The translations under genes were made by a program, and so were the position numbers. DNA of 64,000 nt from the NCBI GenBank assembly GCA_016793775.1, contig JAEULK010000073.1, positions 1 through 64,000 on the forward strand, given 5' to 3'. Numbering within the stretch: position 1 is the stretch's first letter; the number at the start of each line of letters is the position of its first letter. This document shows, piece by piece, positions 9,784 to 18,144 of the stretch. This stretch comes from Sphingopyxis sp. (GTDB taxonomy: Bacteria; Pseudomonadota; Alphaproteobacteria; Sphingomonadales; Sphingomonadaceae). The notes beneath the pieces were generated by a model. It was not told the DNA's origin. It saw nothing but the letters and a program-made list of their open reading frames with translations, and searched no databases.

Positions 9784-10815
9784 TTACAGCCCCAGCGCCG
9801 CCGCGATCCGGTCCCAGCGCACCAGTTTGAAATTCTGCGCCTTCGGGGCGTTGTCGCCGTCCTGCGCGAGGAAGAGGCCGCCCGGAAAGGCGGGGCCGAA
9901 GTTGCCAGCGACCGCCTCGATCCCGTCGGTCTCGCTCGTTGCGCCGAAGCTGCCCGCGGTCACCGCGAAGCGGCCGACATAGTCCATCGAGGGCAGCTTG
10001 AATACCGCATAGGCGTTGTCGCCCTGGCTCGAGGCGAGCAGGTAGCGCTGGCCCTTGTGGTCGATCGTCGCGAGACCCTCGACGTCGGCGACGAGGCGCC
10101 GGTTGTCCACTGGGGCGACCAACGCTGCATCGGCGGCGGCTCCCTTTTGGATCAGGCGCCAGATTCCGGCGTCTTCCTCGCCGACATAGAGCGTGTCGCC
10201 GTCGAATACGCAGCCCTCGGATTGGGTCGGGATCTTGTGCTCCCATTGCGGCGCGAAGGTCGGTGCGGGGCCATCGACGGTCAGCGGGCCGACGCGGACG
10301 GTGCCGTCCTTGAGGATCAGCGCGGCGGTCAGCGGGGCGCCGGGGGCGGTTTTCTTGAGGCAGAAGCCATAAGCTTCGCCCGTGCCCGCGGCGGCGCGGC
10401 CGAGTGCGGTCAGCGACGGCTTGTCGGGGTCGAGGCGGAACAGCGCGATATGCGCGTTGACCCCGTCGTTGCGGTCGCTTGCCGCCACGATGTTGCCGAC
10501 GACATCGACATTGTTGACCAGCCCGCCCCTGATGAAGGCGATGTCCTTGCCGGTCAGATCATAGACATGGATGCCCGCCTTCTTGTCGGTCGCGACGATC
10601 AGCGCGCGACCCGGGTTCGCGGGATTGACCCAGATCGCCGGATCGTCGGCGGCATCGGCGCGGCCGGTGCCGACGGGATCGGTCTCGCCGCTCGCGGTCA
10701 CCGGGACCGGCGGCAGGCCCTTGATGACCGGTTCGACCTGCTGCGCCGCGCATCCGGTCGCGATGGTCGCAAAAGCGAGCGAAGTCAGCAGCTTCCAGTT
10801 TCTGGTGTTCGCCAT
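9784..10815 (-). CDS. Beta-propeller phytase (3-phytase), putative lipoprotein
   Basis: 343 residues. The N-terminus has a signal sequence ending LAFATIATGC, a plausible lipobox, so the enzyme is probably anchored to a membrane or in the periplasm. The mature part matches the six-bladed calcium-dependent phytase family: DDPAIWVNPANPGRALIVATDKKAG, a DVVGNIVAASDRN segment, YVGEEDAGIWR and DVEGLA, rich in Asp/Glu calcium and phytate ligands. It hydrolyses phytate to supply phosphate. AGGGGGAAT precedes the ATG at 10815. It diverges from a TonB-dependent receptor across 183 bp holding a Pho-box-like array, which supports phosphate-starvation control. Confidence 0.9.
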   Translation of the reverse strand: MANTRNWKLLTSLAFATIATGCAAQQVEPVIKGLPPVPVTASGETDPVGTGRADAADDPAIWVNPANPGRALIVATDKKAGIHVYDLTGKDIAFIRGGLVNNVDVVGNIVAASDRNDGVNAHIALFRLDPDKPSLTALGRAAAGTGEAYGFCLKKTAPGAPLTAALILKDGTVRVGPLTVDGPAPTFAPQWEHKIPTQSEGCVFDGDTLYVGEEDAGIWRLIQKGAAADAALVAPVDNRRLVADVEGLATIDHKGQRYLLASSQGDNAYAVFKLPSMDYVGRFAVTAGSFGATSETDGIEAVAGNFGPAFPGGLFLAQDGDNAPKAQNFKLVRWDRIAAALGL

Positions 10816-10903
10816 CGCGATTCCCCCTGTTTTCAAATGCGCCCTGCGCGGTTGGGCGCGCCCCGTTCCAGCAAAGCGAGCGCACGTCAATACGCCAACA
10901 TTT

Positions 10904-10954
10904 CCGTAACTTAACTGTAACCGACGCGTCACACGGCTCGTCGCAAACTGTCAC
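10904..10954. promoter_or_regulatory. Phased Pho-box-like array between phytase and TonB receptor
   Basis: Seven-base half-sites at 11-bp phasing: CCGTAAC (10904-10910), CTGTAAC (10915-10921), GCGTCAC (10926-10932), a poor match at 10937, and CTGTCAC (10948-10954). The first two with their TTAA spacer match the classic PHO box layout (CTGTCAT, AT-rich 4 bp, CTGTCAT). It lies in the shared promoter region of both divergent genes. Confidence 0.7.
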
Positions 10955-10998
10955 ATGCTCCCCCTAGAGGCCCGGCAACAACAACAGGGGCATGACAT

Positions 10999-13770
10999 AT
11001 GATTCGGACTTTCAGCCTGTATTCCGTCGCCGCATTCGCACTTGCGGCGGCGCTCGCTTCCGCCCCCGCCGCAGCAGAAGAGGCCGCTGCGACCGCCGCC
11101 GAGGCAGCAGATGATGGCGAAGCCATTGTCGTGACCGGGAGCCGCCCGATCGCCGAGTCCGAAGCTGCGGCGCTGGAAGTTCAGCGCAATTCCGATTCGC
11201 TCGTTACGGTCATCGCCTCCGATTCGGTGGGCCGCTTGCCCGATCAAAACATCGCGCAGGCGACCAGCCGCCTGCCCGGGATCAGCGTCGAGCGTGATCA
11301 GGGTCAGGCGCGGTACATCAACCTGCGAGGGTCGCCAAAGACCTGGACCACCCTGTCATTTGACGGGATCAACGTCGTCAGCCCTGAAGGCCGCGACGCG
11401 CGGTTCGATTCGATCCCCTCGGCCATCGCGGCTCAGGTCATCGTCTCGAAGGCGGTCACGCCCGATATGCCGGGTGAGACCGTCGCAGGGAATGTCAACG
11501 TCATCACCCGATCGGCGTTCGACTATTCGGGGCTGCACGTGGCCGGAAAGGCCGGAATGGGCTTTGCGGAACTCGGCAATCGCAAGGAATATGAGGGGTC
11601 GCTCGTATTGTCCGACCGCTTCCAGGTCGGTGGCGGCGAGATCGGCGTGCTGGTTTCGGGCAGCTATTACGAACGCAACATGATCACCGACAATTTCGAA
11701 ACGGACTATGAGCGGGTGGGCGCGCAGGATTCGCGTCCCGGTTCGGAGTCACGCTTTTGGGCGCATGAGGCGGAGAATAAACTTTACCGTCTGACGCGCA
11801 AAAACTGGTCCCTTTCGGGCCGGCTCGACTGGAGGCCCGACGATAACAACAGGATTTCGCTGCGCTCGGTTTATACCATCTTCACGGACGATGAAGCGCG
11901 CGACAACTACCGCTTCGATCTCGATGATCGTCAAGGCGACGGATCGACGTCCTCGGCCGCCTGCACGATAACGCCCGACCCGACCCCGACCAACAGCGGC
12001 TATGCCGACGTCTGTATCGGAAATACGCCGCAGAAGGGCACGGTATACGGCATCGACATTCGCCAGCGCTCCACCCTGCGCGCCTTCCGCCAGTCGATCT
12101 TTACCAACACGTTGGCGGGCGACCATGATTTTGGCGATGGCGCGTGGAAGCTGTCATGGGCCGGCAATTACACCGTATCAAAGGATGACCGCTCGGTCGT
12201 GGGCGAGACCACATGGGACAGCCCGTCGACGCGCAACCTGCGCCCGACGGTCGCCTATGATTTCTCCAATCCCAATTTGTCGGTCCTCCAGCTTTTCCGC
12301 ACGATCCAGCTGTCGGGGCCGACGCGCTATCAGGCTGGCGACGCCGTGACGGCGGTCGACAGCTTCACGAAACCGCTCTCCGGTTTTACCGTGCTCGACG
12401 CGGTCGATACGACAAAGGCCTATACGGGCAAGCTGGCGTTGTCGCACGACACGGGTTTTCTGGGCGGCGAAGCGACGTTCAAAGTCGGTTTCCAGTTCGA
12501 CCAGCGTACCAAAGTTGCGGACGAAAACCAGATCGCACTGAATGCGACGAACGCAAACGGCATCGGAATACCGAGCGACTATAATCAATTCTCGCTCGAC
12601 CGGAAATTCCTGGGCGAAATTCCGATGGCCTACACATTCCGCTATTTCGATAGAGACAAGATGCGGGCCGCATCGGATGCCGCGAAGGCGGCTTATCCGT
12701 TTCTTCCGGTGACCGCGAACAACTATGATGTGCGCGAACAGATATTTGCCGGTTTTGCGATGGGAACGCTCCGCTATGATTGGGGATCCGTGGTCGGCGG
12801 CGTGCGCGTGGAGCATATCAAGAATCGCGGCATAGCGACGAACATCACCGCCGGGTCGGAACAGACGCTGGCCTTTCCGAGCCTGCACCTCAACTTCAAG
12901 GTCGACGACAGCAAGAAATTCCGGCTGTCGTTCAATTCGGGCGCGGCGCGTGCCGACTATGACCAGATGCGTCCCAACGTCGTGATCAACGATAGCAACC
13001 AGACCATTTCGGGCGGAAACCCGTCGGTGCAGCCCGAACGGGCCTATGGCCTTGACGCCTATTTCGAATGGTATGTTCAGCCGCAGGGCTATTTTATGGC
13101 GGGTCTATTCTACAAAGAGATCAAGGACGTGCTGTACACGCAATCCGCGACGTTCAACTCCAATGCGCTCAACAGCAATGGCGTCGACCGTTCGGGATAT
13201 GTTTTTTCCGGTATCACCAACGGCGGCGACGGTCGCATCTATGGTCTGGAAACCGCCGCGCAGCTTCAGCTGGAGCCGTGGACGGACGATTTGGGCCTGC
13301 CTGATTTCATGGGCGGCTTCGGCATCTCGGCCAATCTGACGTTGAACAACAGTCGAGTGACAAAGCCTGCGGTCAGCGGCATTCCCGCCCGCAAGGTCCG
13401 CCTGCCCGGCACCTCGGACTTTGTTTACAATCTGGGTGTCTATTATGAAAAATACGGGCTGTCGCTCCGCCTGCAATATCAGAACCGCAGCAAGTGGCTG
13501 GACACGATCGCCGACACGCTGACCGATGCGGGCGACACCTATTGGGCGTCGGACGACGAGCTGGATTTTTCGGCGCGCTACGCCGTGAACAGGAACCTCG
13601 AAATCTACTTCGACGCCTCGAACCTGCTCAATAACCCGGGACGTCGTTTCTCCGACCCCGGCAATCTCCTGACCGCGACGGGCATACCGTCGCCAAGCAC
13701 CAGCGGCCAGACGATTGAATGGGAACGGTTCGGCCGGCGCTTTACGGGCGGCATCCGCTTCAATTTTTAA
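10999..13770 (+). CDS. TonB-dependent outer-membrane receptor (phytate/inositol-phosphate associated)
   Basis: 923 residues. A signal peptide (cleavage near residue 26, after AAA) is followed by a possible TonB box (EAIVVTGSR), a plug domain (GRLPDQNIAQATSRLPGISV; YINLRGSPKTWTTLSFDG; VAGNVNVITR) and a 22-strand-type barrel ending in the aromatic GGIRFNF. It should import a bulky ligand across the outer membrane using TonB energy. The divergent phytase and shared Pho-box-like array point to phytate or its breakdown products, which is inference. ACAACAGGGG lies upstream of the ATG. Base use is slightly more AT-rich than in neighbours, consistent with an accessory gene. Confidence 0.92.
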   Translation: MIRTFSLYSVAAFALAAALASAPAAAEEAAATAAEAADDGEAIVVTGSRPIAESEAAALEVQRNSDSLVTVIASDSVGRLPDQNIAQATSRLPGISVERDQGQARYINLRGSPKTWTTLSFDGINVVSPEGRDARFDSIPSAIAAQVIVSKAVTPDMPGETVAGNVNVITRSAFDYSGLHVAGKAGMGFAELGNRKEYEGSLVLSDRFQVGGGEIGVLVSGSYYERNMITDNFETDYERVGAQDSRPGSESRFWAHEAENKLYRLTRKNWSLSGRLDWRPDDNNRISLRSVYTIFTDDEARDNYRFDLDDRQGDGSTSSAACTITPDPTPTNSGYADVCIGNTPQKGTVYGIDIRQRSTLRAFRQSIFTNTLAGDHDFGDGAWKLSWAGNYTVSKDDRSVVGETTWDSPSTRNLRPTVAYDFSNPNLSVLQLFRTIQLSGPTRYQAGDAVTAVDSFTKPLSGFTVLDAVDTTKAYTGKLALSHDTGFLGGEATFKVGFQFDQRTKVADENQIALNATNANGIGIPSDYNQFSLDRKFLGEIPMAYTFRYFDRDKMRAASDAAKAAYPFLPVTANNYDVREQIFAGFAMGTLRYDWGSVVGGVRVEHIKNRGIATNITAGSEQTLAFPSLHLNFKVDDSKKFRLSFNSGAARADYDQMRPNVVINDSNQTISGGNPSVQPERAYGLDAYFEWYVQPQGYFMAGLFYKEIKDVLYTQSATFNSNALNSNGVDRSGYVFSGITNGGDGRIYGLETAAQLQLEPWTDDLGLPDFMGGFGISANLTLNNSRVTKPAVSGIPARKVRLPGTSDFVYNLGVYYEKYGLSLRLQYQNRSKWLDTIADTLTDAGDTYWASDDELDFSARYAVNRNLEIYFDASNLLNNPGRRFSDPGNLLTATGIPSPSTSGQTIEWERFGRRFTGGIRFNF

Positions 13771-13790
13771 AGGTCCGCCCGGTTCGCATA

Positions 13791-13814
13791 CCCCCTCTCG
13801 CCGGTGGGAGGGGG
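13791..13814. terminator. Hairpin between convergent receptor and heparinase genes
   Basis: CCCCCTC (13791-13797) pairs with GAGGGGG (13808-13814) in the 48-bp gap between convergent stops. It lacks a T-run; a long G-run follows. It may be a weak bidirectional terminator or a decayed REP element. Confidence 0.45.
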
Positions 13815-13818
13815 GGGG

Positions 13819-15582
13819 TCAACCGATATGCTTGAAGATCCAGCCGATGCTGGCGCCGCCCGCGGGGGCGCTGGCGGTGACGACGAGCTGCTCGGTCGGG
13901 TGCGGGCGGCCTTCGCCGTCGACCCACAGGCTCTCCTCGACGTCGAGCTGGCCCTCGCTGGTGCGGAATTGCCATAAAGGCCCGCCGTTGATGCGCAGCA
14001 GCGCGCCCAATTTGTCGGCGGTCAGGCTCGCCTGCAGCGAGGGGCCGAGGTGGAAGCGCAGCATGAAGGGCTTGTCGCCCTTGCGGCGGCTGCGCGGGGC
14101 GGGGAGCAGCTGGTCCTCGCCGCGCAGTTCGCGGCCGTTGGGCGACAGGATCAGCAGGCGGCGGTGGATCAGGCCGTGGCGGCGGGCATAGCCGTCGTGG
14201 CTCATCTCGAGCCGGCTGCCTTGCGGCGTTTCCCGGCGGTCGAGCTCGACCTCGGTCACCCCGCGCCCCAGCGAGCCGCTGGCGAGGATCGCGGTCGAAT
14301 TGCTGTCGGCGAGGATCAAAGTCGAATGGGCGGCGGTGGTGCGCAGCCCGCGCGCCAGATCCTCGGGAATCGTCGCGCCGGTCAGCGCCGCACCGCCGCA
14401 ATTGACGATGATGCGGTCGGCGCCGTCGCTGAGCTCGAACGCCAGCGTCGAGGCGCAGCCCGCCTCGGTCACCCGCGCGATCGGCGGCGGCGCGGCGTCG
14501 GCAAGCAGCACGACCTTGTTCGCGACGAGCCGCTGATAGCCCCAGTCGCGCGCCTGTTTGAGCGGGCGGGTGCGCACCCCGCTGGCGGCCACGATCGCCT
14601 GGATGCGCTCGGCGGTGGTCGCGCCGCTGCCCTGCCAATTGCCCATGCCGCCGTCGGCGTGGACGAGGCCGAGCAGCGCGGGCACGGTGCGCGCGAGTAC
14701 CTCCTGGAGGAAGGGCGGCACCTCGATGCGGCGCATGTCGTATATGCGCGCAAGCATCGACAGCGCCATGATCGCGTCGAGCTGCGCCTGCGGCGAGCGC
14801 GCGATGTTGCCGCCGTCGGCGTAGAAGCTGGTCTCGAGCACCTTGCGCAGCCCCGCCTCGCCGAACACCTGCCGCGGCTCGCCGCCGGGCATCAGCAGCG
14901 ACGCGGCGACGATGCCGGTCCAGGCGACCAGCTGGCCCACGCCCGGCCGCGTCTTGTCGGCGACGCGGTCGAGGTGGCGCGCGGCGCGCGCGAGATGGTT
15001 GAGCACCGCCGAACGATAGATGAGGTCGCTCGACGACAGGATGAGCGGCGCGTGGAACGCCCAATAGAGGATGCGCCAGCCGGCATTGTCGGCGCGCCAC
15101 GCGGGTTCGCTCACCGTCTCGCCATGCGCGGCGAGCCAGTTGCGCACCATCGCCTCGGCGATCGGTGCGCCGTCGGCGCGGCTGCCCGTCGCGGCAAGGT
15201 CGCGCAGCCAGGCGAAGCTGTGGAGATAGTCGGCAAAGGCCGGGGCGACGGCGAGCGCGGCGAAATCTAGTTCGGCGATCGGCTGCTTGAGCCCGCGGTG
15301 GAGGAAATGGCCGGCGCGGATCGCCATGCCGGCGCGCATGTCGCCGGGCACCGGGTCGGCCGGAACGCCGAGCAGTTTCAGCGGAAAGCGGCCCTTGAGG
15401 CGAAAGGCGTGGAGCGGGGTGCGCCACGTCAGGCGGGTGATATGGTTGGCGATGCGGTCGCCGAGCGACAGCCCCTTGTCGGCGGGCAGGCGGATCAGCC
15501 TTTTGCCCGGTTCGATCGTGTCGTCGATATCGGTGCCGCTGTCGGGGGCGTCGGGCGCTGCGGTCACGGCACGCACCTCCAC
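13819..15582 (-). CDS. Heparinase II/III family protein
   Basis: 587 residues from a GTG start 3 nt after the rpe stop. The N-terminal half is an alpha-helical toroid with the family hallmark YADGGNIARSPQAQLDAIM, and the C-terminal half is a beta-sandwich (SHDGYARRHGLIHRR). Relatives include polysaccharide lyases, but the alphaproteobacterial members next to rpe and purH have no proven substrate. The first 35 residues are low-complexity and acidic and no signal peptide is evident, so the protein may be cytoplasmic. The tight spacing indicates co-transcription with rpe. An ATG start further in is not obvious; the GTG gives full-length similarity. Confidence 0.88.
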   Translation of the reverse strand: MEVRAVTAAPDAPDSGTDIDDTIEPGKRLIRLPADKGLSLGDRIANHITRLTWRTPLHAFRLKGRFPLKLLGVPADPVPGDMRAGMAIRAGHFLHRGLKQPIAELDFAALAVAPAFADYLHSFAWLRDLAATGSRADGAPIAEAMVRNWLAAHGETVSEPAWRADNAGWRILYWAFHAPLILSSSDLIYRSAVLNHLARAARHLDRVADKTRPGVGQLVAWTGIVAASLLMPGGEPRQVFGEAGLRKVLETSFYADGGNIARSPQAQLDAIMALSMLARIYDMRRIEVPPFLQEVLARTVPALLGLVHADGGMGNWQGSGATTAERIQAIVAASGVRTRPLKQARDWGYQRLVANKVVLLADAAPPPIARVTEAGCASTLAFELSDGADRIIVNCGGAALTGATIPEDLARGLRTTAAHSTLILADSNSTAILASGSLGRGVTEVELDRRETPQGSRLEMSHDGYARRHGLIHRRLLILSPNGRELRGEDQLLPAPRSRRKGDKPFMLRFHLGPSLQASLTADKLGALLRINGGPLWQFRTSEGQLDVEESLWVDGEGRPHPTEQLVVTASAPAGGASIGWIFKHIG

Positions 15583-15585
15583 AAG

Positions 15586-16260
15586 TCAGGCGCCGCCGCG
15601 CAGGCTTTTGATATTGTCGGCGTAAGCCCCTGGCCCGCCGCGGAAGGTCGCGGTGCCGGCGACGAGGACGTCGGCCCCCGCGGCGATCGCCTGCGGCGCG
15701 GTCGCGACGTCGATGCCGCCGTCGACCTCGAGCCTGATATCGCGGCCCGACTTGTCGATCATCTTGCGCACCGCCTCGATCTTGCGGAGCTGGCTGGTGA
15801 TGAAGCTCTGGCCGCCGAAGCCGGGATTGACGCTCATGATCAGTACCAGGTCGATGTCGTCGATCAGATAATCGAGCATCTTCGCCGGCGTCGCGGGATT
15901 GAGCGACACCCCCGCCTGCTTGCCGAGCGACTTGATATGCTGGACGCTGCGGTGGATGTGCGGCCCCGCCTCGGGATGGACGGTAATGATGTCGGCGCCG
16001 GCGGCGGCGAAGGCGTCGAGGAAATGGTCGACCGGGCTGATCATCAGGTGGACGTCGAAGGGCAGGGTCGAATGCGGGCGCAGCGCCTTCACCACCGCGG
16101 GGCCGATCGTCAGATTGGGGACGAAATGGCCGTCCATCACGTCGATATGCACCCAGTCGGCGCCGGCTTGCTCGATCGCGCGCACTTCCTCGCCGAGCCG
16201 GGCGAAATCGGCGCTGAGGATCGACGGGGCGATGCGGACGGGAGGCGGGGGGACGGACAT
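15586..16260 (-). CDS. rpe: Ribulose-phosphate 3-epimerase
   Basis: 224 residues, a complete TIM barrel that interconverts ribulose 5-phosphate and xylulose 5-phosphate in the pentose phosphate pathway. Family motifs are all present: [35 protein letters not shown], the HPEAG segment, [13 protein letters not shown] and LEVDGGID, with metal-binding His/Asp residues in HIDVMD and the EVDGG aspartate. It is followed 3 nt later by the heparinase II/III gene, a conserved alphaproteobacterial pairing. Confidence 0.97.
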   Translation of the reverse strand: MSVPPPPVRIAPSILSADFARLGEEVRAIEQAGADWVHIDVMDGHFVPNLTIGPAVVKALRPHSTLPFDVHLMISPVDHFLDAFAAAGADIITVHPEAGPHIHRSVQHIKSLGKQAGVSLNPATPAKMLDYLIDDIDLVLIMSVNPGFGGQSFITSQLRKIEAVRKMIDKSGRDIRLEVDGGIDVATAPQAIAAGADVLVAGTATFRGGPGAYADNIKSLRGGA

Positions 16261-16340
16261 GGGGATCGGCCTTACCGCTCTACCCCTTGGGGAGCAAGCC
16301 GGGGCGAGGGGCTAGCGGTGGAAAAGGCTTCACTTGTCGG

Positions 16341-16363
16341 CCCCTCCCGCAGGCGGGACGGGG
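16341..16363 (-). terminator. GC-rich hairpin after the SPFH operon
   Basis: In the 111-bp gap between rpe and the SPFH operon, CCCC-TCCCGC pairs with GCGGGA-CGGGG across a 2-nt loop. There is no T-run on either strand, so this is at best a weak terminator for the leftward operon. Confidence 0.4.
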
Positions 16364-16371
16364 CGACGGCA

Positions 16372-16614
16372 TCACCGCCACTTCCACCCGCCCTCGGTCC
16401 GGGCGCGGTAGATCGGCAGCGGGGCAAGGCCTGCGGCGATCACCGCGAAGGTCATCGGCAGGGGCCGGTCGTGGAGCAACAGCGAGACCCCGGTGATCAG
16501 CGCGATGTGCAGCGCCATCATCGCCCAGCCCTGCCAGGCGATGGGCAGGCCGGTGCCGTAACCGCGGCTTTTGGGCCGGAACCAGGGGCGTTCATCCAGA
16601 AGCAGGTGCAGCAT
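16372..16614 (-). CDS. Small conserved-type membrane protein of the SPFH operon
   Basis: 80 residues with two hydrophobic helices (WAMMALHIALITGVSLLL; MTFAVIAAGLAPLPIY) and a basic C-terminus. I do not recognise a named family. It starts 1 nt after the stop of the RHH gene, so it is the third gene of the SPFH/RHH operon. The tight coupling suggests a membrane partner of the SPFH protein, which is inference. Confidence 0.75.
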   Translation of the reverse strand: MLHLLLDERPWFRPKSRGYGTGLPIAWQGWAMMALHIALITGVSLLLHDRPLPMTFAVIAAGLAPLPIYRARTEGGWKWR

Positions 16615-16615
16615 C

Positions 16616-16819
16616 TCAGCTCTCTTCCTTAGGCGGGCGACCGCGCTTGGCGGGCACAGGCAGTTTGACGTTCACGCCGCGCCGCGCCAGCGCCTCGCGC
16701 AGCAAAACTTCGATCTCGGCATTGGCGCTGCGCAGTTCGGCCGCCGCCATCCGCTCGATCGCGGCGTAGAGCGCCGGATCGAGGCGGAGGGCAAAGGCCT
16801 TTTTGGACGCCGCCGCCAT
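16616..16819 (-). CDS. Ribbon-helix-helix (Arc-like) DNA-binding protein
   Basis: 67 residues. KAFALRLDPALYAAIERMAAAELRSANAEIEVLLREAL follows the Arc/MetJ ribbon-helix-helix pattern: a short beta strand (FALRLD), helix, turn with Ser-Ala-Asn, then a second helix. The tail is basic (KRGRPPKEE). It sits 9 nt after the SPFH gene, with TGAGG before its ATG. Such small RHH proteins accompany SPFH genes in many proteobacteria. A 30-bp palindrome upstream of the operon is an obvious candidate target for autoregulation. No toxin gene is evident. Confidence 0.88.
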   Translation of the reverse strand: MAAASKKAFALRLDPALYAAIERMAAAELRSANAEIEVLLREALARRGVNVKLPVPAKRGRPPKEES

Positions 16820-16828
16820 CGTTCGGCC

Positions 16829-17731
16829 TCAGTAGAGCGAGCCGGTGTTGACGACGGGCTGGGTGTCGCGTTCGCCGCACAGGACGACCATCAGGTTCGA
16901 CACCATCGCCGCCTTGCGCTCGTCGTCGAGCTCGACGACGTTCTTCTCCGACAGTTGGGTCAGCGCCATCTCGACCATCGTCACCGCGCCCTCGACCAGC
17001 TTCTTGCGCGCGGCGATCACCGCCTCCGCCTGCTGGCGGCGGAGCATCGCGCCGGCGATCTCCTGCGCATAGGCGAGGTGGGTGAGGCCGCATTCGTCGA
17101 CGGTGATCCCCGCGACGTCGAGCCGTTCGATCAGCGCCTTGCGCAGTTCGACCCCGACCTCGTCGTGATTGCCGCGCAACGTCACTTCCTGATGCTCGAT
17201 ATCGTCATAGGGATAGCGCGAGCCGATCGAGCGCACCGCGGCCTCGATCTGCGCCATGACGAATTCCTTGTAATCGTCGACGTCGAACAGCGCCTGCGCG
17301 GTGTCGGTGACGCGCCACACGACCTGCGCCGCCATCTCGATCGGGTTGCCGCGCAGGTCGTTGACCTTGATCTTGTCCGAAATGACGTTGTTGGCGCGTA
17401 CCGCGATCTTCTTGCGCGTGTACCAGGGCAGCACCCAGCGCAGCCCCTCCTCGCGGTCGGTGCCCTTATAGGCGCCGAACAGCTGGATCGCCGCGGCCTC
17501 ATTGGGGTTGATGAGGTAGAAACCGCAGAGGATCAGCATGCCAGCGACCGCCGACACGACCAGAACTGCCCATTTCCAGGCGACCATGACCTCGGCATTG
17601 CCATTGGTGATCCCCGCCCAGGCGGCGATGCCGACCAGCAGCAGCCAGATGAAAAGCATCAGATAACCGCTTTGCGTATTCGCGCGCCCCTCGCGACTGC
17701 GGTTCAGTGCGGGCGTTCCCGTATCGACCAT
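16829..17731 (-). CDS. SPFH/Band 7 membrane protein
   Basis: 300 residues. Two N-terminal membrane segments ([38 protein letters not shown]) are followed by a prohibitin-homology domain ([54 protein letters not shown]) and a flotillin-like coiled coil ([23 protein letters not shown]). These proteins scaffold membrane microdomains or regulate proteases; the specific role here is unknown. GGAGGG lies 5 nt before the ATG. It leads an operon with an RHH regulator and a small membrane protein. Confidence 0.92.
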   Translation of the reverse strand: MVDTGTPALNRSREGRANTQSGYLMLFIWLLLVGIAAWAGITNGNAEVMVAWKWAVLVVSAVAGMLILCGFYLINPNEAAAIQLFGAYKGTDREEGLRWVLPWYTRKKIAVRANNVISDKIKVNDLRGNPIEMAAQVVWRVTDTAQALFDVDDYKEFVMAQIEAAVRSIGSRYPYDDIEHQEVTLRGNHDEVGVELRKALIERLDVAGITVDECGLTHLAYAQEIAGAMLRRQQAEAVIAARKKLVEGAVTMVEMALTQLSEKNVVELDDERKAAMVSNLMVVLCGERDTQPVVNTGSLY

Positions 17732-17749
17732 TTTTCCCTCCGAATCACT

Positions 17750-17779
17750 CGATATAAAGATGATATCATATTTATATCG
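17750..17779. promoter_or_regulatory. 30-bp palindrome upstream of the SPFH operon (operator candidate)
   Basis: Outer arms CGATATAAA (17750-17758) and TTTATATCG (17771-17779) are perfect inverted repeats, and the centre ATGATATCAT (17760-17769) is itself a perfect palindrome; only the pair 17759/17770 mismatches. It ends 19 bp before the SPFH start and is far more AT-rich than its surroundings. It probably overlaps the promoter; the RHH protein of the operon is the natural candidate ligand. Confidence 0.65.
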
Positions 17780-17951
17780 TTTCTAGCGACGGTCAATGGG
17801 GATTTGCGAAGGCGGGTCTCGGCTAGGGAACGGACGTTTGGCACCTTCTTCGCTTGAGGCTTCAATAGATGCATCGAATCTTGACGTGTTTGATGTTGGT
17901 ACTGGAAATCGGACGCAGCTCGGCTCCGGTCCCCGGGCGGTTCCCTTTTTT

Positions 17952-18055
17952 CGTCATGCCGAACCTTGTTTCAGCATCCATAGCCTGAGCGCGAATGGGA
18001 CGCTGCGCAGAAGGAAACGGCAGCTCATGGATCCCGAAACAAGTTCAGGATGACG
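17952..18055. repeat. REP family C inverted pair
   Basis: CGTCATGCCGAACCTTG at one end is mirrored by CAAGTTCAGGATGACG at the other, with further matching up to ATCCAT/ATGGAT and one single-base indel. It lies in the 413-bp region between the SPFH and peptidase genes; apart from this, the 30-bp palindrome and a possible terminator hairpin I see no gene there. Confidence 0.8.
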
Positions 18056-18100
18056 ATACAATATGAGGCCGGTTTCTCCTCAGCCTCCGCCCAAAACAAT

Positions 18101-18119
18101 GGGGGCCGAAACGACCCCC
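18101..18119 (-). terminator. Possible terminator of the peptidyl-dipeptidase gene
   Basis: Read on the minus strand, GGGGGTC pairs with GGCCCCC around GTTTC and is followed by ATTGTTTT. The stem contains one G-T pair and the T-run is interrupted, so the call is moderate. Confidence 0.5.
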
Positions 18120-18144
18120 TTTGCCTCCCCGGTTCTGTTCGCGG

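Noticed and set aside
16616..16819. Antitoxin of a toxin-antitoxin pair
   Set aside because: The RHH protein is flanked by an SPFH protein and a two-helix membrane protein; no toxin-like ORF is adjacent.
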